The position numbers and the translations under genes are program-made. The notes beneath the pieces were generated by a model. The model was not told the DNA's origin. It saw nothing but the letters and a program-made list of their open reading frames with translations, and did not search any database. A stretch of 64,000 nt of DNA from Stomorhina lunata (Eukaryota > Arthropoda > Insecta > Diptera > Rhiniidae). Where the stretch lies: NCBI GenBank assembly GCA_933228675.1, contig OW121741.1, positions 120,614,418 through 120,678,417 on the forward strand, written 5' to 3'. This document shows, piece after piece, positions 14,091-24,475 of this stretch (position 1 is its first letter; every line of letters begins with the position of its first letter).

Positions 14091-15208
14091 AAAAAAAATT
14101 TTCAAATATTTGTTTTAACAATTTTCTTTTGCATACAAAATTTACCCTTTTGGGTATGAATATTTAAGTTAATAAATATTTTAAAAATAAAGGAGTTAAA
14201 AGTACATTTTAACATGCAAACAGATTCAAGCTGAATTTTCAAAACTTTCACGAAAAATACTTAAAATTTCCCTTTATAAAATTTTCTTTAATCCATTCGT
14301 TATTTGCAAGTGTTATATTTCTTAACTCCACTTAACTCGTAACAATTAAACCCTTCACCTTTAATAAAAACAATATAATCACTTAAAGAAGAAAAAAAAC
14401 TACATCCGCCTAAAATTTCTTAAATATCAAGTAGCAATTTTAATTTTTATTCCTCGAATCTAACACGCAATTGAAAACATGCAAAAATCTAAGAAAAAAA
14501 TTTAGTTTACTTGAGAAATTAAGATTATTTCTATATTTTTTTCTTTTCGTAATTTCCTTAAACAATTTTTATCGCTCTAATATTTTAATTTTTTTTTGTT
14601 TAATGTAAAAAGTTTATAAAATTCTTGAGAAAAAATTTAAAAAGTTTTTGTTTTTTAAATTTTAACGGAAACTTAACAATGACTTATTTTTGCAAGCTTT
14701 TATTTTTTTTTTTAATAGTGTTTTTAATTTCTGGTTGAATCTGTACTTTTTAATTTAGCTGCATTTCCTTAAAGGATGCTAATTAAATTTCCAAGTTTTC
14801 TAATTACCAGGAAGTACTTTATAGTGTTTTCTGTTGCTAAAAAGTTTTTGAAAAATAACCGAGAAAAAGAATAAACTAAAACTGTTTGTGTTGTTTTTTT
14901 GGAAAAGTTTTGGGATAATATAATTAAGTTTATATCAACAAATACTTAGCATGACCATTCGATTCGACCAAAATATACTTAGTTTTTTTTATAAAATGAG
15001 TTTTAACAAACAGTGGAAAATCTTTTAGATTATTGAAAAATTCATATTACATTCAACACCAAAATACTTGCTTAGACCAGTTCCCATCAAAGAGAGACAA
15101 TTTGGAAATTATTGTGTGTTTGTGGGGTTTAACATGTGTAAGTGTTATTTTATAAAACAACGCAATATGACAGTACCTTAATGAAAGAACAATACAGGCT
15201 AAAGAAAG
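14091..15208. other. AT-rich non-repetitive DNA, no gene seen
   Basis: No ORF of note, no RNA gene and no periodicity. It contains poly-A and poly-T runs only. Confidence 0.7.
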
Positions 15209-15290
15209 CTCATGTAGCGTTGTCGTTGAACTTAAAATCGATTTAAAGACAACTCATGTAGCGTTGTCGCTGAACTAAAAATCGATTTAA
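15209..15290. repeat. Two-copy 38-bp direct repeat
   Basis: CTCATGTAGCGTTGTCG begins at 15209 and again at 15253 (44-bp spacing). Each is followed by (T/C)TGAACT(T/A)AAAATCGATTTAA; the copies differ at about two positions. The repeat lies just outside the Tc1/mariner element and is not part of its terminal repeats. It may be a remnant of another element. Confidence 0.85.
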
Positions 15291-15309
15291 CAATTCTTCG
15301 TATATAATA

Positions 15310-15334
15310 AAGAGTGTTCTAAAAAAAATATGCA
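15310..15334 (+). repeat. Left terminal inverted repeat of the Tc1/mariner element
   Basis: Starts directly after TA 15308-15309. It pairs with 16582-16606, with mismatches at positions 8, 15, 21 and 24. Confidence 0.88.
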
Positions 15335-15464
15335 TTTACTATTTTAGACAAAATTTATCCATAGTGCAAGAAATAATTTATTTTTCGATCAAGTTAGTTT
15401 CTATAGATATGTCAGATACTATTATTTTAGAAATTATTAATTTTCAATAGTTATTTCAATCAAA

Positions 15465-16508
15465 ATGGACTGCGAAAAAAAAGTTCGTGAAAATATAATT
15501 AAAACTTTTCAAAAAAATCCGTCATGGACTTTAAAAAAAATAGCTAAAAATTTGAAAGTTGACCCTCGAACGGTTTCTAATGCCATCAGACGGTATAAGG
15601 AAAACCTGAGCATTGAAAGAAAACTTGGATCAGGGAGGAAAAAAGGTCCTACAGATATTGGTCAGGCAAAAGAAGTTGAGTGACTCTTTCGAAGAGCGCC
15701 TAACACTTCTTTAAGAAAAGCAGCTCGTACGGTGAAATGTTCTACGAATTTTGCACATAGAGTCAAAGCTTATGCTGGACTGAAGACATACAAAGTCCAA
15801 AAGGTTCCAGATCGCAATGCTGTAAAGAACTTAGAAGCAAAAAAACGAGCGAAAAAATTGAAGTCTGATTTTATAAAAAAATACACCTGTTGTGTGATGG
15901 ATGATGAAACTTACGTACTGGCAGACTTTTCTCAACCTCCTGGTCAAGATTTTTATGTTGCTGATAAACGGGGCAATGTTCGGCAAGAGTTTCGCACAAA
16001 AAAACAAACAAAATTCCCTAAGAAGTTTCTCGTGTGGCAAGCTATTTGCAGTTGTGGCAAAAGAAGTAAAGTATTTGTGGCATCTGGCACAATAAACACA
16101 GAAATTTATATAAAGGAGTGCCTACAAAAACGGTTGTTACCCTTTTTAAGAGAGCACAGAGTGACTACATTTTTTTGGCCCGATTTGGCATCATGCCATT
16201 ATGGAAAAAAGGCACTTGAGTGGTACTCAAAGAATAATGTCATTTTTGTACCACGAGAGGCAAATCCACCTAACTGTCCAGAACTTCGGCCTGTGGACAG
16301 GTATTGGGCTCTGGTAAAAAAGGAATTAAAGAACACAGGAAAGATTTTCAAGAACATGTCCGATTTTAAGCGCAGGTGGAACACATGCTCCAAAAAGGTA
16401 TCAGAAGCAACTGTAAAATCTTTAATGGGAGGGTTTCCGAAAAAAGTCGATAATTTTGCAAAACCCGAGTACAAAGTAAACATTTTAATGCTAAATGATT
16501 TTGTATAA
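15465..16508 (+). pseudogene. Tc1/mariner transposase, DD37D/E type, one internal stop
   Basis: One reading frame of 348 codons (final TAA included) is interrupted only by TGA at 15681-15683 (codon 73). The frame resumes at once with no shift. Start ATG is at 15465, about 155 bp inside the left end. The N-terminus (codons about 10-50) is a helix-turn-helix with WTLKKIAKNLKVDPRTVSNA, followed by a basic SGRKKG linker like the family's GRPR. Catalytic residues: the D before E in MDDETY (codon 147), D in FWPDLASCHY (codon 240) and D in PELRPVDRYW (codon 278). There are 37 residues between the second and third. Known family: cut-and-paste DDE/D transposases that excise by the inverted repeats and insert at TA. 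From memory, close dipteran relatives have E at the last site, so this D may be a natural variant (DD37D) or a substitution. The TGA may derive from an Arg CGA. As it stands the protein would stop after the DNA-binding domain, so it is probably inactive. Confidence 0.92.
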
Positions 16509-16581
16509 TATGTCATTATATTTGCGTATTTTGTAGAGTTTTTATATTAAAAGGTTTGATTTTTATTTAAGAAAATCCAAC

Positions 16582-16606
16582 TACAAATTTTATTTAGAGC
16601 ACTCTT
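16582..16606 (-). repeat. Right terminal inverted repeat of the Tc1/mariner element
   Basis: Ends in TTTAGAGCACTCTT directly before TA 16607-16608. It is the inverted partner of 15310-15334. Confidence 0.88.
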
Positions 16607-16608
16607 TA

Positions 16609-17450
16609 AATACTAAAGAGCTTAATAAATCACTTGAATTCCATGATTGCTTAAGTCAAAGCCATAGTCAAAGTGCAAGTCACTGTTAAAGTTCATTTCA
16701 ATATTTCATAAATATTTTTCAGTTCACGATTTTAGTTTCCACATCCAAATAATGTACTTTTCTAACAAAACACGTCAGTTTACCGCTTTAGATTTTTTTT
16801 TTCGGAAATTTTCTGCTCTAATAAGTCCCAACTAAAAGATTTTGAAATTTATTCTAGTTTATCGACAAATGGTGGGTGCATTGAATTGGGTTAATTTAAA
16901 TACTAAAAATGTAACTTTTACTTTTTTCCTTTTTTTACGTTACATTGAAATTTCTACTTTCGCTCAAATGAAGACTAACTTTTTTTTTTTATTTTACGGT
17001 TCATTGATCATAATCTAAGGTCTATAATTTCTAATCTAAAATTAAAAATAATTACATATAGAAATGTAAAATGCAGTAGCTAAATTAAAAGCAGTAGCTC
17101 TATATATATCAGCCATAACAGCACTGGGGCAACAGTTTCTACATTAACATTCGACAAGTTCAGTGGGTTTTCTGCGTCACTGGCCAATCAACTCAACTCT
17201 GGTGATTTTCTATCACATTTAAAACGTAATTACGTTCATTTATAGATTATTTTTTTTTTTTTTAGGTATTAATATGTGTGTTTTATTTTAAAACATGTGT
17301 TTAATTTGGAGCGATTTTATAAATTATTTGAAATATTGTGGAGTTCAATGTTTATAGATAATTATTTAGTTATGGATGGACGAATATGAAAAGAAAAACT
17401 ATATTTTTTTGTATAATTTGTTAAAAAAAGATAAAAAGTGTAACTGATTT
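16609..17450. other. AT-rich non-repetitive DNA, no gene seen
   Basis: No coding signal. A T-run followed by AG and GTATTA near 17250-17270 resembles a weak juxtaposed splice site, but the donor half is poor. Confidence 0.6.
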
Positions 17451-17452
17451 AC

Positions 17453-17525
17453 TCAGACCATTTAGGTATGATTCAGACTACAATGGTCTGATTTTGACCT
17501 GACTGATTAAGACTACTATAGTTTG
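17453..17525. repeat. Diverged AGACTA-TAGTCT mini-repeat, cluster 1
   Basis: Several diverged copies of a roughly 20-bp motif related to TTCAGACTATTATAGTCT, itself a near-palindrome (ATTCAGACTACAATGGTCTG, then AAGACTACTATAGTTT). Similar clusters lie at 18229-18302 and 19612-19712. Confidence 0.65.
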
Positions 17526-17639
17526 CTTAATTTATTTTTTTACTGAAAGAAAAGTAACACTTAGGCTATAAAGCATAGAGCATATACGAATTGAGTTACC
17601 CTCTTCGGAAAGGGGATAGTAGAGAGACGAAAGGTGGTA

Positions 17640-17899
17640 AAAAGAAGAGATAAAGCTTTATAATATTTAACACTGTAATTGCACTTCATACCTATTTTTA
17701 GAACAGTGAATTTTTCATCGACGGCGTGCTATTACTTAAGCGGTTAGCTGCGGGATGCTGCCGTAATTAATACTTTTAGTAGAATTAAGTAATTACAGAA
17801 ATTGACGTTGCCGATGCCGGGGATCCAACCCAGGCTGAATATGTTATGTTATGTTATGCTCAGTAGCCGATGTGCTAACCAACTAAGCTACAGCACCCA
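17640..17899 (-). mobile_element. tRNA-derived SINE
   Basis: On the minus strand the head reads GGGTGCTGTAGCTTAGTTGG, with a pol III A box (TAGCTTAGTTGG, 17879-17890). The B box reads GGTTGGATCCC (within 17819-17830). Between them is a short TAACA microsatellite. The acceptor-stem halves do not pair, so this is a SINE head and not a tRNA gene. The body contains GTCAATTTCTGTAATTAC and TTCACTGTTCTAAAAATAGG, both found again in partial copies at 24396 and 40459. The 3' end is unclear and may extend further left. Confidence 0.75.
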
Positions 17900-18228
17900 C
17901 AAATGAGTATATTATTAGTATAGTTATATTAGGCCCTATGCTCCAATGGGTGTCAAGGATAACAGAAGAATGGTTTAGACCCATGGTAGGCACAAAGAGA
18001 ACATAGGTAATATCAATGTATTGGTGATTTTACAAATAAAGAGACTAAGAAAAAATAAATATTTTCTTGTTCTCTTTTGCATGTATTTTGTTGTTGCAAA
18101 TTGACTGTTATCATACAAATGAGTATTTTTCGTATTTTAGTTTGTTTTTTCTTCTTGGTTCGTGTTGTGTATGTGAAAATGACGATTGGTGCTCGGCCCG
18201 TAGGGGCTAATTTGCATATCATGGGTTT

Positions 18229-18302
18229 AGACCATTATAGTCCAATTCAGACCATTATAGTCTAATTCAGACTAAAATATTCAAGAGAAGACTATTATAG
18301 TT
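18229..18302. repeat. AGACTA-TAGTCT mini-repeat, cluster 2
   Basis: Near-tandem 20-bp units: ATTATAGTCCAATTCAGACC, then ATTATAGTCTAATTCAGACT, then a diverged third copy ending in AGACTATTATAG. The core is a palindrome. Confidence 0.75.
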
Positions 18303-18497
18303 AGGCGTTGGCAGCCCATACCACCAGAACCCGATGAATTTTTGTAATTTTGAGTTGGAATTTAGCAAAGTCGGTTGGTGCCGCTTTGTTAAAGAAAATA
18401 CAAAAACTTTTTTTGATAATAAATTGTTTATAAAAAAATTTTTATGAAAAAATTTTCTATTGAAAAATTTTTGATGAAAATTTTTGTCTATAGAAAA

Positions 18498-18786
18498 ATG
18501 TTTGTGTTTTGTTCACTCGATAATCTGAGCTTTTATTTGTGGTTTATAAACATAATTCGTAAAGATTTTGTTTGTAAAATAAGTAATAATGCGAAGTTTT
18601 TGATCTGTCTAAAATTGGGGATACTTATCCTGAAATGGCCTAACCAACCATCGAAACGTATCAAAGAATTTTGGTTTCCCCGCAAACATTTTTTTTTGGC
18701 TTTATATCAGTAAATATTTGTCTGTTTGATTAATAAATAAATGTAACAGATTTGGGATCAAATGCGAATACTCTTTCTTTTTGAAA
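18498..18786 (+). mobile_element. Hammerhead-bearing retroelement remnant, copy 1
   Basis: Homologous, in inverse orientation, to 39372-39660 and more distantly to 62020-62280. In order it has a TTTTGTTCACTCGATAATCT start, ATGCGAAGTTTTTGATCTGT, a decayed hammerhead at 18626-18668, GGTTTCCCCGCAAACATTTT, and a 3' end AACAGATTTGGGATCAAATG then CGAATACTCTTTCTTTTTGA. It sits inside a palindromic satellite array. The family is inferred to be Penelope-like or retrozyme-like from the ribozyme; no protein is encoded. Confidence 0.7.
18626..18668 (+). ncRNA. Decayed hammerhead ribozyme
   Basis: It aligns with the intact motifs at 39484 and 62146 but lacks three core bases (CCTGAAATGG where CCTGAAGAGATGG is expected). 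GAAAC is followed by GTATC instead of GCGTC, and stem I no longer pairs. It is expected to be inactive. Confidence 0.65.
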
Positions 18787-19611
18787 AAAAAAAAAATTCT
18801 ATAGAAAAATTTTTAATAAAAGAATTTTCTATAGAAAAATTTTTCATAAGAAAAATTTCTATAAAAAAAATGTTCATAAAAAAAATTTTCTATAAAAAAA
18901 TTAAAAAAATTTTGATAAAAAAATTTTCTATAAAAAAAATTTTCTATAAAAAAATTTTCTATAGAAAAATTTTCTATAGAAACATTTTTTGATAAAAAAA
19001 TTTTCTATGAAAAAAAAAAAATTGAAAAATTTTTGATAAAAAAATTTTCTATAGAAAAATTTTTGATAAAAAAAATTTCTATAAAAAAATTGTTGATAAA
19101 AAAAAATTTTCTATAAAAAAAATTAAAAAATTTTTGATAAAAAAATTTTCTATAGAAAAATTTTCGATGAAAAAATTTTCTATAGAAAAATTTTTGATAG
19201 AAAATTTTCTATAGAAAAATTTTTGATAAAAAAATTTTCTATAGAAAAATTTTTGATAAAAAAGTTATCTATAGAAAAATTTTTGATAAAAAAAAATTTT
19301 CTATAAAAAAATTTCTATAGAAAAATTTGATAAAAAGTTTCTATAAACAAAAATTTCTTAGAAAATTTTCTATAGAAAAATTTTAGATGAAAAAATTTTC
19401 TATAGAAAAATTTTAGATGAAAAAATTTTCTAAAGAAAAATTTTAGATGAAAAAATTTTCTATAGAAAAATTTTTAATTAAAATATTTTCAGAAAACTTT
19501 TAAAACATCAGAACTACTCATTGACAAAAATGCCTATTTTAGTTAAAATTAGAAAAAGCGGTAACTCTGTCGATGATTTTTTTGTTCTGATCTCTTTGTT
19601 CCGACCTCTGA

Positions 19612-19712
19612 TTATAGTACTCTTCAGACTATTAAAGTTTATTTCAGGCTATTATAGACCGCTTTTGACTACTTTAGTTTTATTAAGACTAATAAAGTCT
19701 GGTTCAGAATTT
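19612..19712. repeat. AGACTA-TAGTCT mini-repeat, cluster 3
   Basis: Diverged copies: CTTCAGACTATTAAAGTTT, TTCAGGCTATTATAGACC, TTTTGACTACTTTAGTTTT and AAGACTAATAAAGTCTGGTT. They share the 20-bp motif of the clusters at 17453 and 18229. Confidence 0.65.
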
Positions 19713-19736
19713 TACATTTTCGTCTTATAGAAAATA

Positions 19737-21446
19737 GAAAATTCATTTGACACAAAATTTTCTATAGCAAATTCACGTTGACACTTAATTTTCTATAGAA
19801 AATTTTGTTGACACAAAATTATCTATAGAAAATTCTCGTTGACACAAAATTTTCTATAGAAAATTCTGGTTGACACAAAATTTTCTATAGAAAATTCTCG
19901 TTGGCACAAAATTTTCTATAGAAAATTCTCGTTGGCACAAAATTTTCTTTAGAAAATTCTCGTTGACACAAAATTTTCTATAGAAAATTCTCGTTGACAC
20001 AAAATTTTCTATAGAAAATTCTCGTTGACACAAAATTTTCTATAGAAAATTCTTGTTGACACAAAATTTTCTATAGAAAATTCTCGTTGACACAAAATTT
20101 TCTATAGAAACTTCTCGTTGACACAAAATTTTCTATAGAAAATTCTCGTTGACACAAAATTTTCTATAGAAAATTCTCGTTGACACAAAATTTTCTATAG
20201 AAAATTCTCGTTGACACAAAATTTTCTATAGAAAATTCTCGTTGACACAAAATTTTCTATAGAAAATTCTCGTTGACACAAAATTTTCTATAGAAAATTC
20301 TCGTTGACACAAAATTTTCTATAAAAAATTCTCGTTGACACAAAATTTTCTATAGAAAATTCTCGTTGACACAAAATTTTCTATAGAAAATTCTCGTTGA
20401 CACAAAATTTTCTATAGAAAATTCTCGTTGACAAAAAATTTTCTATAGAAAAATCTCGTTGACACAAAATTTTCTATAAAAAATTCTCGTTGACACAAAA
20501 TTTTCTATAGAAAATTCTCGTTGACACAAAATTTTTTATAGAAAATTGTCGTTGACACAAAATTTTCCATAGAAAATTCTGGTTGACACAAAATTTTCTA
20601 TAGAAAATTCTCGTTGACACAAAATTTTCCATAGAAAATTCTCGTTGACACAAAATTTTCTATAGAAAATTCTCGTTGACACAAAATTTTCTATAGAAAA
20701 TTCTCGTTGACACAAAATTTTCTATAGAAAATTCTCGTTGGCACAAAATTTTCTATAGAAAATTCTCGTTGACACAAAATTTTCTATAGAAAATTCTCGT
20801 TGACACAAAATTTTCTATAGAAAATTCTCGTTGACACAAAATTTTCCATAGAAAATTCTCGTTGACACAAAATTTTCTATAGAAAATTCTCGTTGACACA
20901 AAATTTTCTATAGAAAATTCTCGTTGACACAAAATTTTCTATAGCAAATTCTCGTTGACACAAAATTTTCTATAGAAAATTCTCGTTGACACAAAATTTT
21001 CTATAGAAAATTCTCGTTGACACAAAATTTTCTATAGAAAATTCTCGTTGACACAAAATTTTCTATAGAAAATTCTCGTTGACACAAAATTTTTTATAGA
21101 AAATTCTCGTTGACACAAAATTTTCCATAGAAAATTCTCGTTGACACAAAATTTTCCATAGAAAATTCTCGTTGACACAAAATTTTCCATAGAAAATTCT
21201 CGTTGACACAAAATTTTCTATAGAAAATTCTCCTGACACAAAATTTTCTATAGAAAATTCTCGTTGACACAAAATTTTCTATAGAAAATTTTCATTGACA
21301 CAAAATTTTCTATAGAAAATTCTCGTTGACACAAAATTTTCTATAGAAAATTCTCGTTGACACAAAATTTTCTATAGAAAGTTCTCGTTGACACAAAATT
21401 TTCTACAGAAAATTCTGTTGACACAAAATTTTCTATAGAAAATTCA
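19737..21446 (-). repeat. 31-bp palindromic satellite, TTGACAC linker
   Basis: About 55 copies with core ATTTTCTATAGAAAATTC and linker TCGTTGACACAAA. The unit is the reverse complement of the 22.5-23.7 kb array apart from one base of length. Single-base variants (CCATAG, TTATAG, GGCAC for GACAC) recur but no clear higher-order period was established. Confidence 0.95.
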
Positions 21447-22494
21447 ATTTTGTGAACTAGTGTAATTTATTGAATCAATTAACGGAAGCAAATTCAAACA
21501 TGATTAGGGCCAAATTTTATAGGCACAATTAAAAATGAAGCAACGAATCAAATTACTTAGAAATAAGTATCTAATATCTTTCTAGCACCAGAAAGAAACT
21601 AATTATATTGTCAATTGATAATTTATTATAATGGCGTCAACTGACCCCATCTAAAAATACAATTTATTATATTTTGGCAAAAAATCTTATAGATACCCAT
21701 AAACGACAAAATAAATATTTGATGACCAAAAGAAAAGAAAGGGGGCTTTGACTGCTTCATTTTTATGATGTTTGTCGTTAGATTTATTTTCGCTTTATTC
21801 AAGAAAAGCCATTAAACAATATTTGAGCTATTTTACATATTGACTTTATGATAAAACGAGGCGGCTTTTCCAAAAAGGCGTAAAATGTAATAATTCATAA
21901 TTCACATGCGCTCAATGACTGACTGAAATATGAAAATTGGCTGCTGTTCACTCAAGATATGACTAAATAAACTTGAATTTATTTTTGTGTTTTTTCTTCT
22001 GTCTTCTTTTCTTATGAATGAATTAAATTCTTTCTTCTCAAACGAATTTTTATACATCGGCCTTTGGCTTTGTGTAAAAATTATCTTTATATTGCAAGAG
22101 ATATTAGTTTATTTATATCCATCATTTTAAATGATTTGATTCTTTAAGACATAGTAATTTTTTGTAAAAGTATATAGGCAGGGTTCGAATGCCAAATGAT
22201 ATTTCATATTCGAATTTTCTAAAGAAAATCGATTATATTCAAAAATTTATGGTTAAAATATTTTATTTAAAAATTCTATTTTATATAGAAATTTTACAGA
22301 ATTTAAAATTTTTCCAAAAAATTGACACCACCCTAATGCTCGAAGTATGATTGAATATTTGTGATTTGTGTTGATTTTTTCAACTGTTTGAAATGGCTCC
22401 GGGTACAAAATGTTACGATAATCTTTATCATCATGATTAGTTTATCATCACTATAATCATAATGATAACCAAATGATCTTACAGTTTTAAAGAA
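21447..22494. other. AT-rich non-repetitive DNA, no gene seen
   Basis: Separates two oppositely oriented arrays. No ORF of coding character. The sequence is less homopolymeric than the arrays and could hold intronic regulatory sequence, but nothing specific is recognised. Confidence 0.6.
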
Positions 22495-23700
22495 AACAGA
22501 AAATTTTGTGTCAAGAGAATTTTCTGTATAAAAAATTTTGTGTTTCAAGAAATTTTCTATAGAAAATTTTCTATCAAGAAAATTTTCAATAAAGAAAATT
22601 TTGTGTCATGAGAATTTTTTATAGAAAATTTTGTGTCAAGAGAATTTTCTATAGAAAATTTCGTGTCAAGAGAATTTTCTATAGAAAATTTTGTGTCAAC
22701 AGAATTTTCTATAGAAAATTTTGTGTCAACAGAATTTTCTACAGAAAATTTTGTGTCAACAGAATTTTCTATAGAAAATTTTGTGTCAACAGAATTTTCT
22801 ATAGAAAATTTTGTGTCAACAGAATTTTCTATAGAAAATTTTGTGTCAACAGAATTTTCTATAGAAAATTTTGTGTCAACAGAATTTTCTATAGAAAATT
22901 TTGTGTCAACAGAATTTTCTATAGAAAATTTTGTGTCAACAGAATTTTCTATAGAAAATTTTTTGTCAACAGAATTTTCTATAGAAAATTTTGTGTCAGC
23001 AGAATTTTCTATAGAAAATTTTGTGTCAACAGAATTTTCTATAGAAAATTTTTCTATAGAAAATTTTGTGTCAACACAATGTTCTATAGAAAATTTTGTG
23101 TCAACACAATTTTCTATAGAAAATTTTGTGTCAACACAATTTTCTATAGAAAATTTTGTGTCAACACAATTTTCTAACAGAATTTTCTATAGAAAATTTT
23201 GTGTCAACACAATTTTCTAAAGAAAATTTTGTGTCAACACAATTTTCTATAGAAAATTTTGTGTCAACACAATTTTCTATAGAAAATTTTGTGTCAACAC
23301 AATTTTCTATAGAAAATTTTGTGTCAACACAATTTTCTATAGAAAATTTTGTGTCAACACAATTTTCTATAGAAAATTTTGTGTCAACACAATTTTCTAT
23401 AGAAAATTTTGTGTCAACACAATTTTCTATAGAAAATTTTGTGTCAACACAATTTTCTATAGAAAATTTTGTGTCAACACAATTTTCTATAGAAAATTTT
23501 GTGTCAACACAATTTTCTATAGAAAATTTTGTGTCAACACAATTTTCTATAGAAAATTTTGTGTCAACACAATTTTCTATAGAAAATTTTGTGTCAACAC
23601 AATTTTCTATAGAAAATTTTGTGTCAAGAGAATTTTCTATATAAAAATTTTTGTGTTAAGAGAATTTTCTAATAGAAAATTTTGTGGCAAGAGATACAAA
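22495..23700 (+). repeat. 30-bp palindromic satellite, GTGTCAACA linker
   Basis: About 38 copies of core GAATTTTCTATAGAAAATTTT with linker GTGTCAACA(G/C). Units up to about 23060 carry AACAGAA; later ones carry AACACAA, so two sub-arrays abut. The period is a multiple of three and the unit is stop-free in several frames. That alone produces long 'ORFs' with 10-residue repeats (STEFSIENFV); these are not genes. Confidence 0.95.
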
Positions 23701-23739
23701 ATTGTGCCAGGAGAATTTTCTATGGAAAATTTTGTGTCA

Positions 23740-24392
23740 ACAGAATTTTCTATAGAAAATTTTTTGTTTCAAACAAAAAATTTTCTATAGAAAATTTGTT
23801 GTGTCAAACAAGAATTTTTCTATAGAAAATTTTTTGTGTCCAACAAGAAATTTTCAATAGAAAATTTTTTGTGTCAAACAAGAAATTTTCTATAGAAAAT
23901 TTTTTGTGTCAAACAAGAAATTTTCTATAGAAAATTTTTTGTGTCAAACAAGAAATTTTCTATAGAAAATTTTTTGTGTCAAACAAGAAATTTTCTATAG
24001 AAAATTTTTTGTGTCAAACAAGAAATTTTCTATAGAAAATTTTTTGTGTCAAACAAGAAATTTTCTATAGAAAATTTTTTGTGTCAAACAAGAAATTTTC
24101 TATAGAAAATTTTTTGTGTCAAACAAGAAATTTTCTATAGAAAATTTTTTGTGTCAAACAAGAAATTTTCTATAGAAAATTTTTTGTGTCAAACAAGAAA
24201 TTTTCTATAGAAAATTTTTTGTGTCAAACAAGAAATTTTCTATAGAAAATTTTTTGTGTCAAACAAGAAATTTTCTATAGAAAATTTTTTGTGTCAAACA
24301 AGAAATTTTCTATAGAAAATTTTTTGTGTCAAACAAGAAATTTTCTATAGAAAATTTTTTGTGTCAAACAAGAAATTTTCTATAGAAATTTT
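23740..24392 (+). repeat. 35-bp palindromic satellite, GTGTCAAACAAG linker
   Basis: About 18 copies, with core AAATTTTCTATAGAAAATTT and a longer linker, TTTGTGTCAAACAAG. It continues the previous array in the same orientation with a 5-bp longer unit. Most copies are identical. Confidence 0.93.
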
Positions 24393-24395
24393 TTT

Positions 24396-24475
24396 CGTGC
24401 CAAAAGCATAACACATTATATTCCGCCTGGGTTCGAGCCACAGTCAATGCAAACATCAATTTCTGTAATTACTGG
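24396..24475 (+). mobile_element. SINE fragment, B-box side
   Basis: Contains AGCATAACACATTATATTCC, then GCCTGGGTTCGAGCC (B-box consensus at 24430-24439) and ATCAATTTCTGTAATTACT. These match the minus-strand SINE at 17640-17899 in the same order. The A-box end is missing, and the fragment abuts the end of the satellite array. Confidence 0.65.

Larger units (their letters stand above)
15310..16606 (+). mobile_element. Tc1/mariner element, full length (1297 bp)
   Basis: The ends are imperfect inverted repeats of about 25 bp with about 21 matches (left AAGAGTGTTCTAAA, right-end complement AAGAGTGCTCTAAA). Both ends are flanked by TA (15308-15309 and 16607-16608), the target duplication typical of this superfamily. 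The element encloses a single transposase frame broken by one stop. Both ends and both TAs survive, so this is a complete, relatively young insertion. The source transposase could in principle have acted in trans. Confidence 0.93.
18425..19500. repeat. Palindromic satellite, TTTTCTATAGAAAAATTTTTGATAAA type
   Basis: Diverged units of about 28-30 bp with core TTTTCTATAGAAAAA and linker TTTTTGAT(A/G)AAAAAA. The array is interrupted at about 18498-18786 by the hammerhead-bearing element. Open frames rich in Ile, Lys and Phe here follow from composition and repeat length. Confidence 0.85.

Noticed and set aside
17249..17272. T-run followed by TTTAG|GTATTA.
   Set aside because: The donor GTATTA is weak and the pyrimidine tract is a homopolymer run common in this DNA.
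17819..17899. Possible tRNA gene on the minus strand.
   Set aside because: A and B boxes are present, but the acceptor stem does not pair, a TAACA repeat separates the arms, and the sequence runs on into a SINE body.
22608..23644. Overlapping plus-strand frames of 160-195 codons in the 22.6-23.6 kb array.
   Set aside because: Same 30-bp periodicity artefact.
19737..24392. CRISPR-like regular palindromic repeats.
   Set aside because: There are no unique spacers between repeats, no cas genes, and the DNA is clearly eukaryotic.
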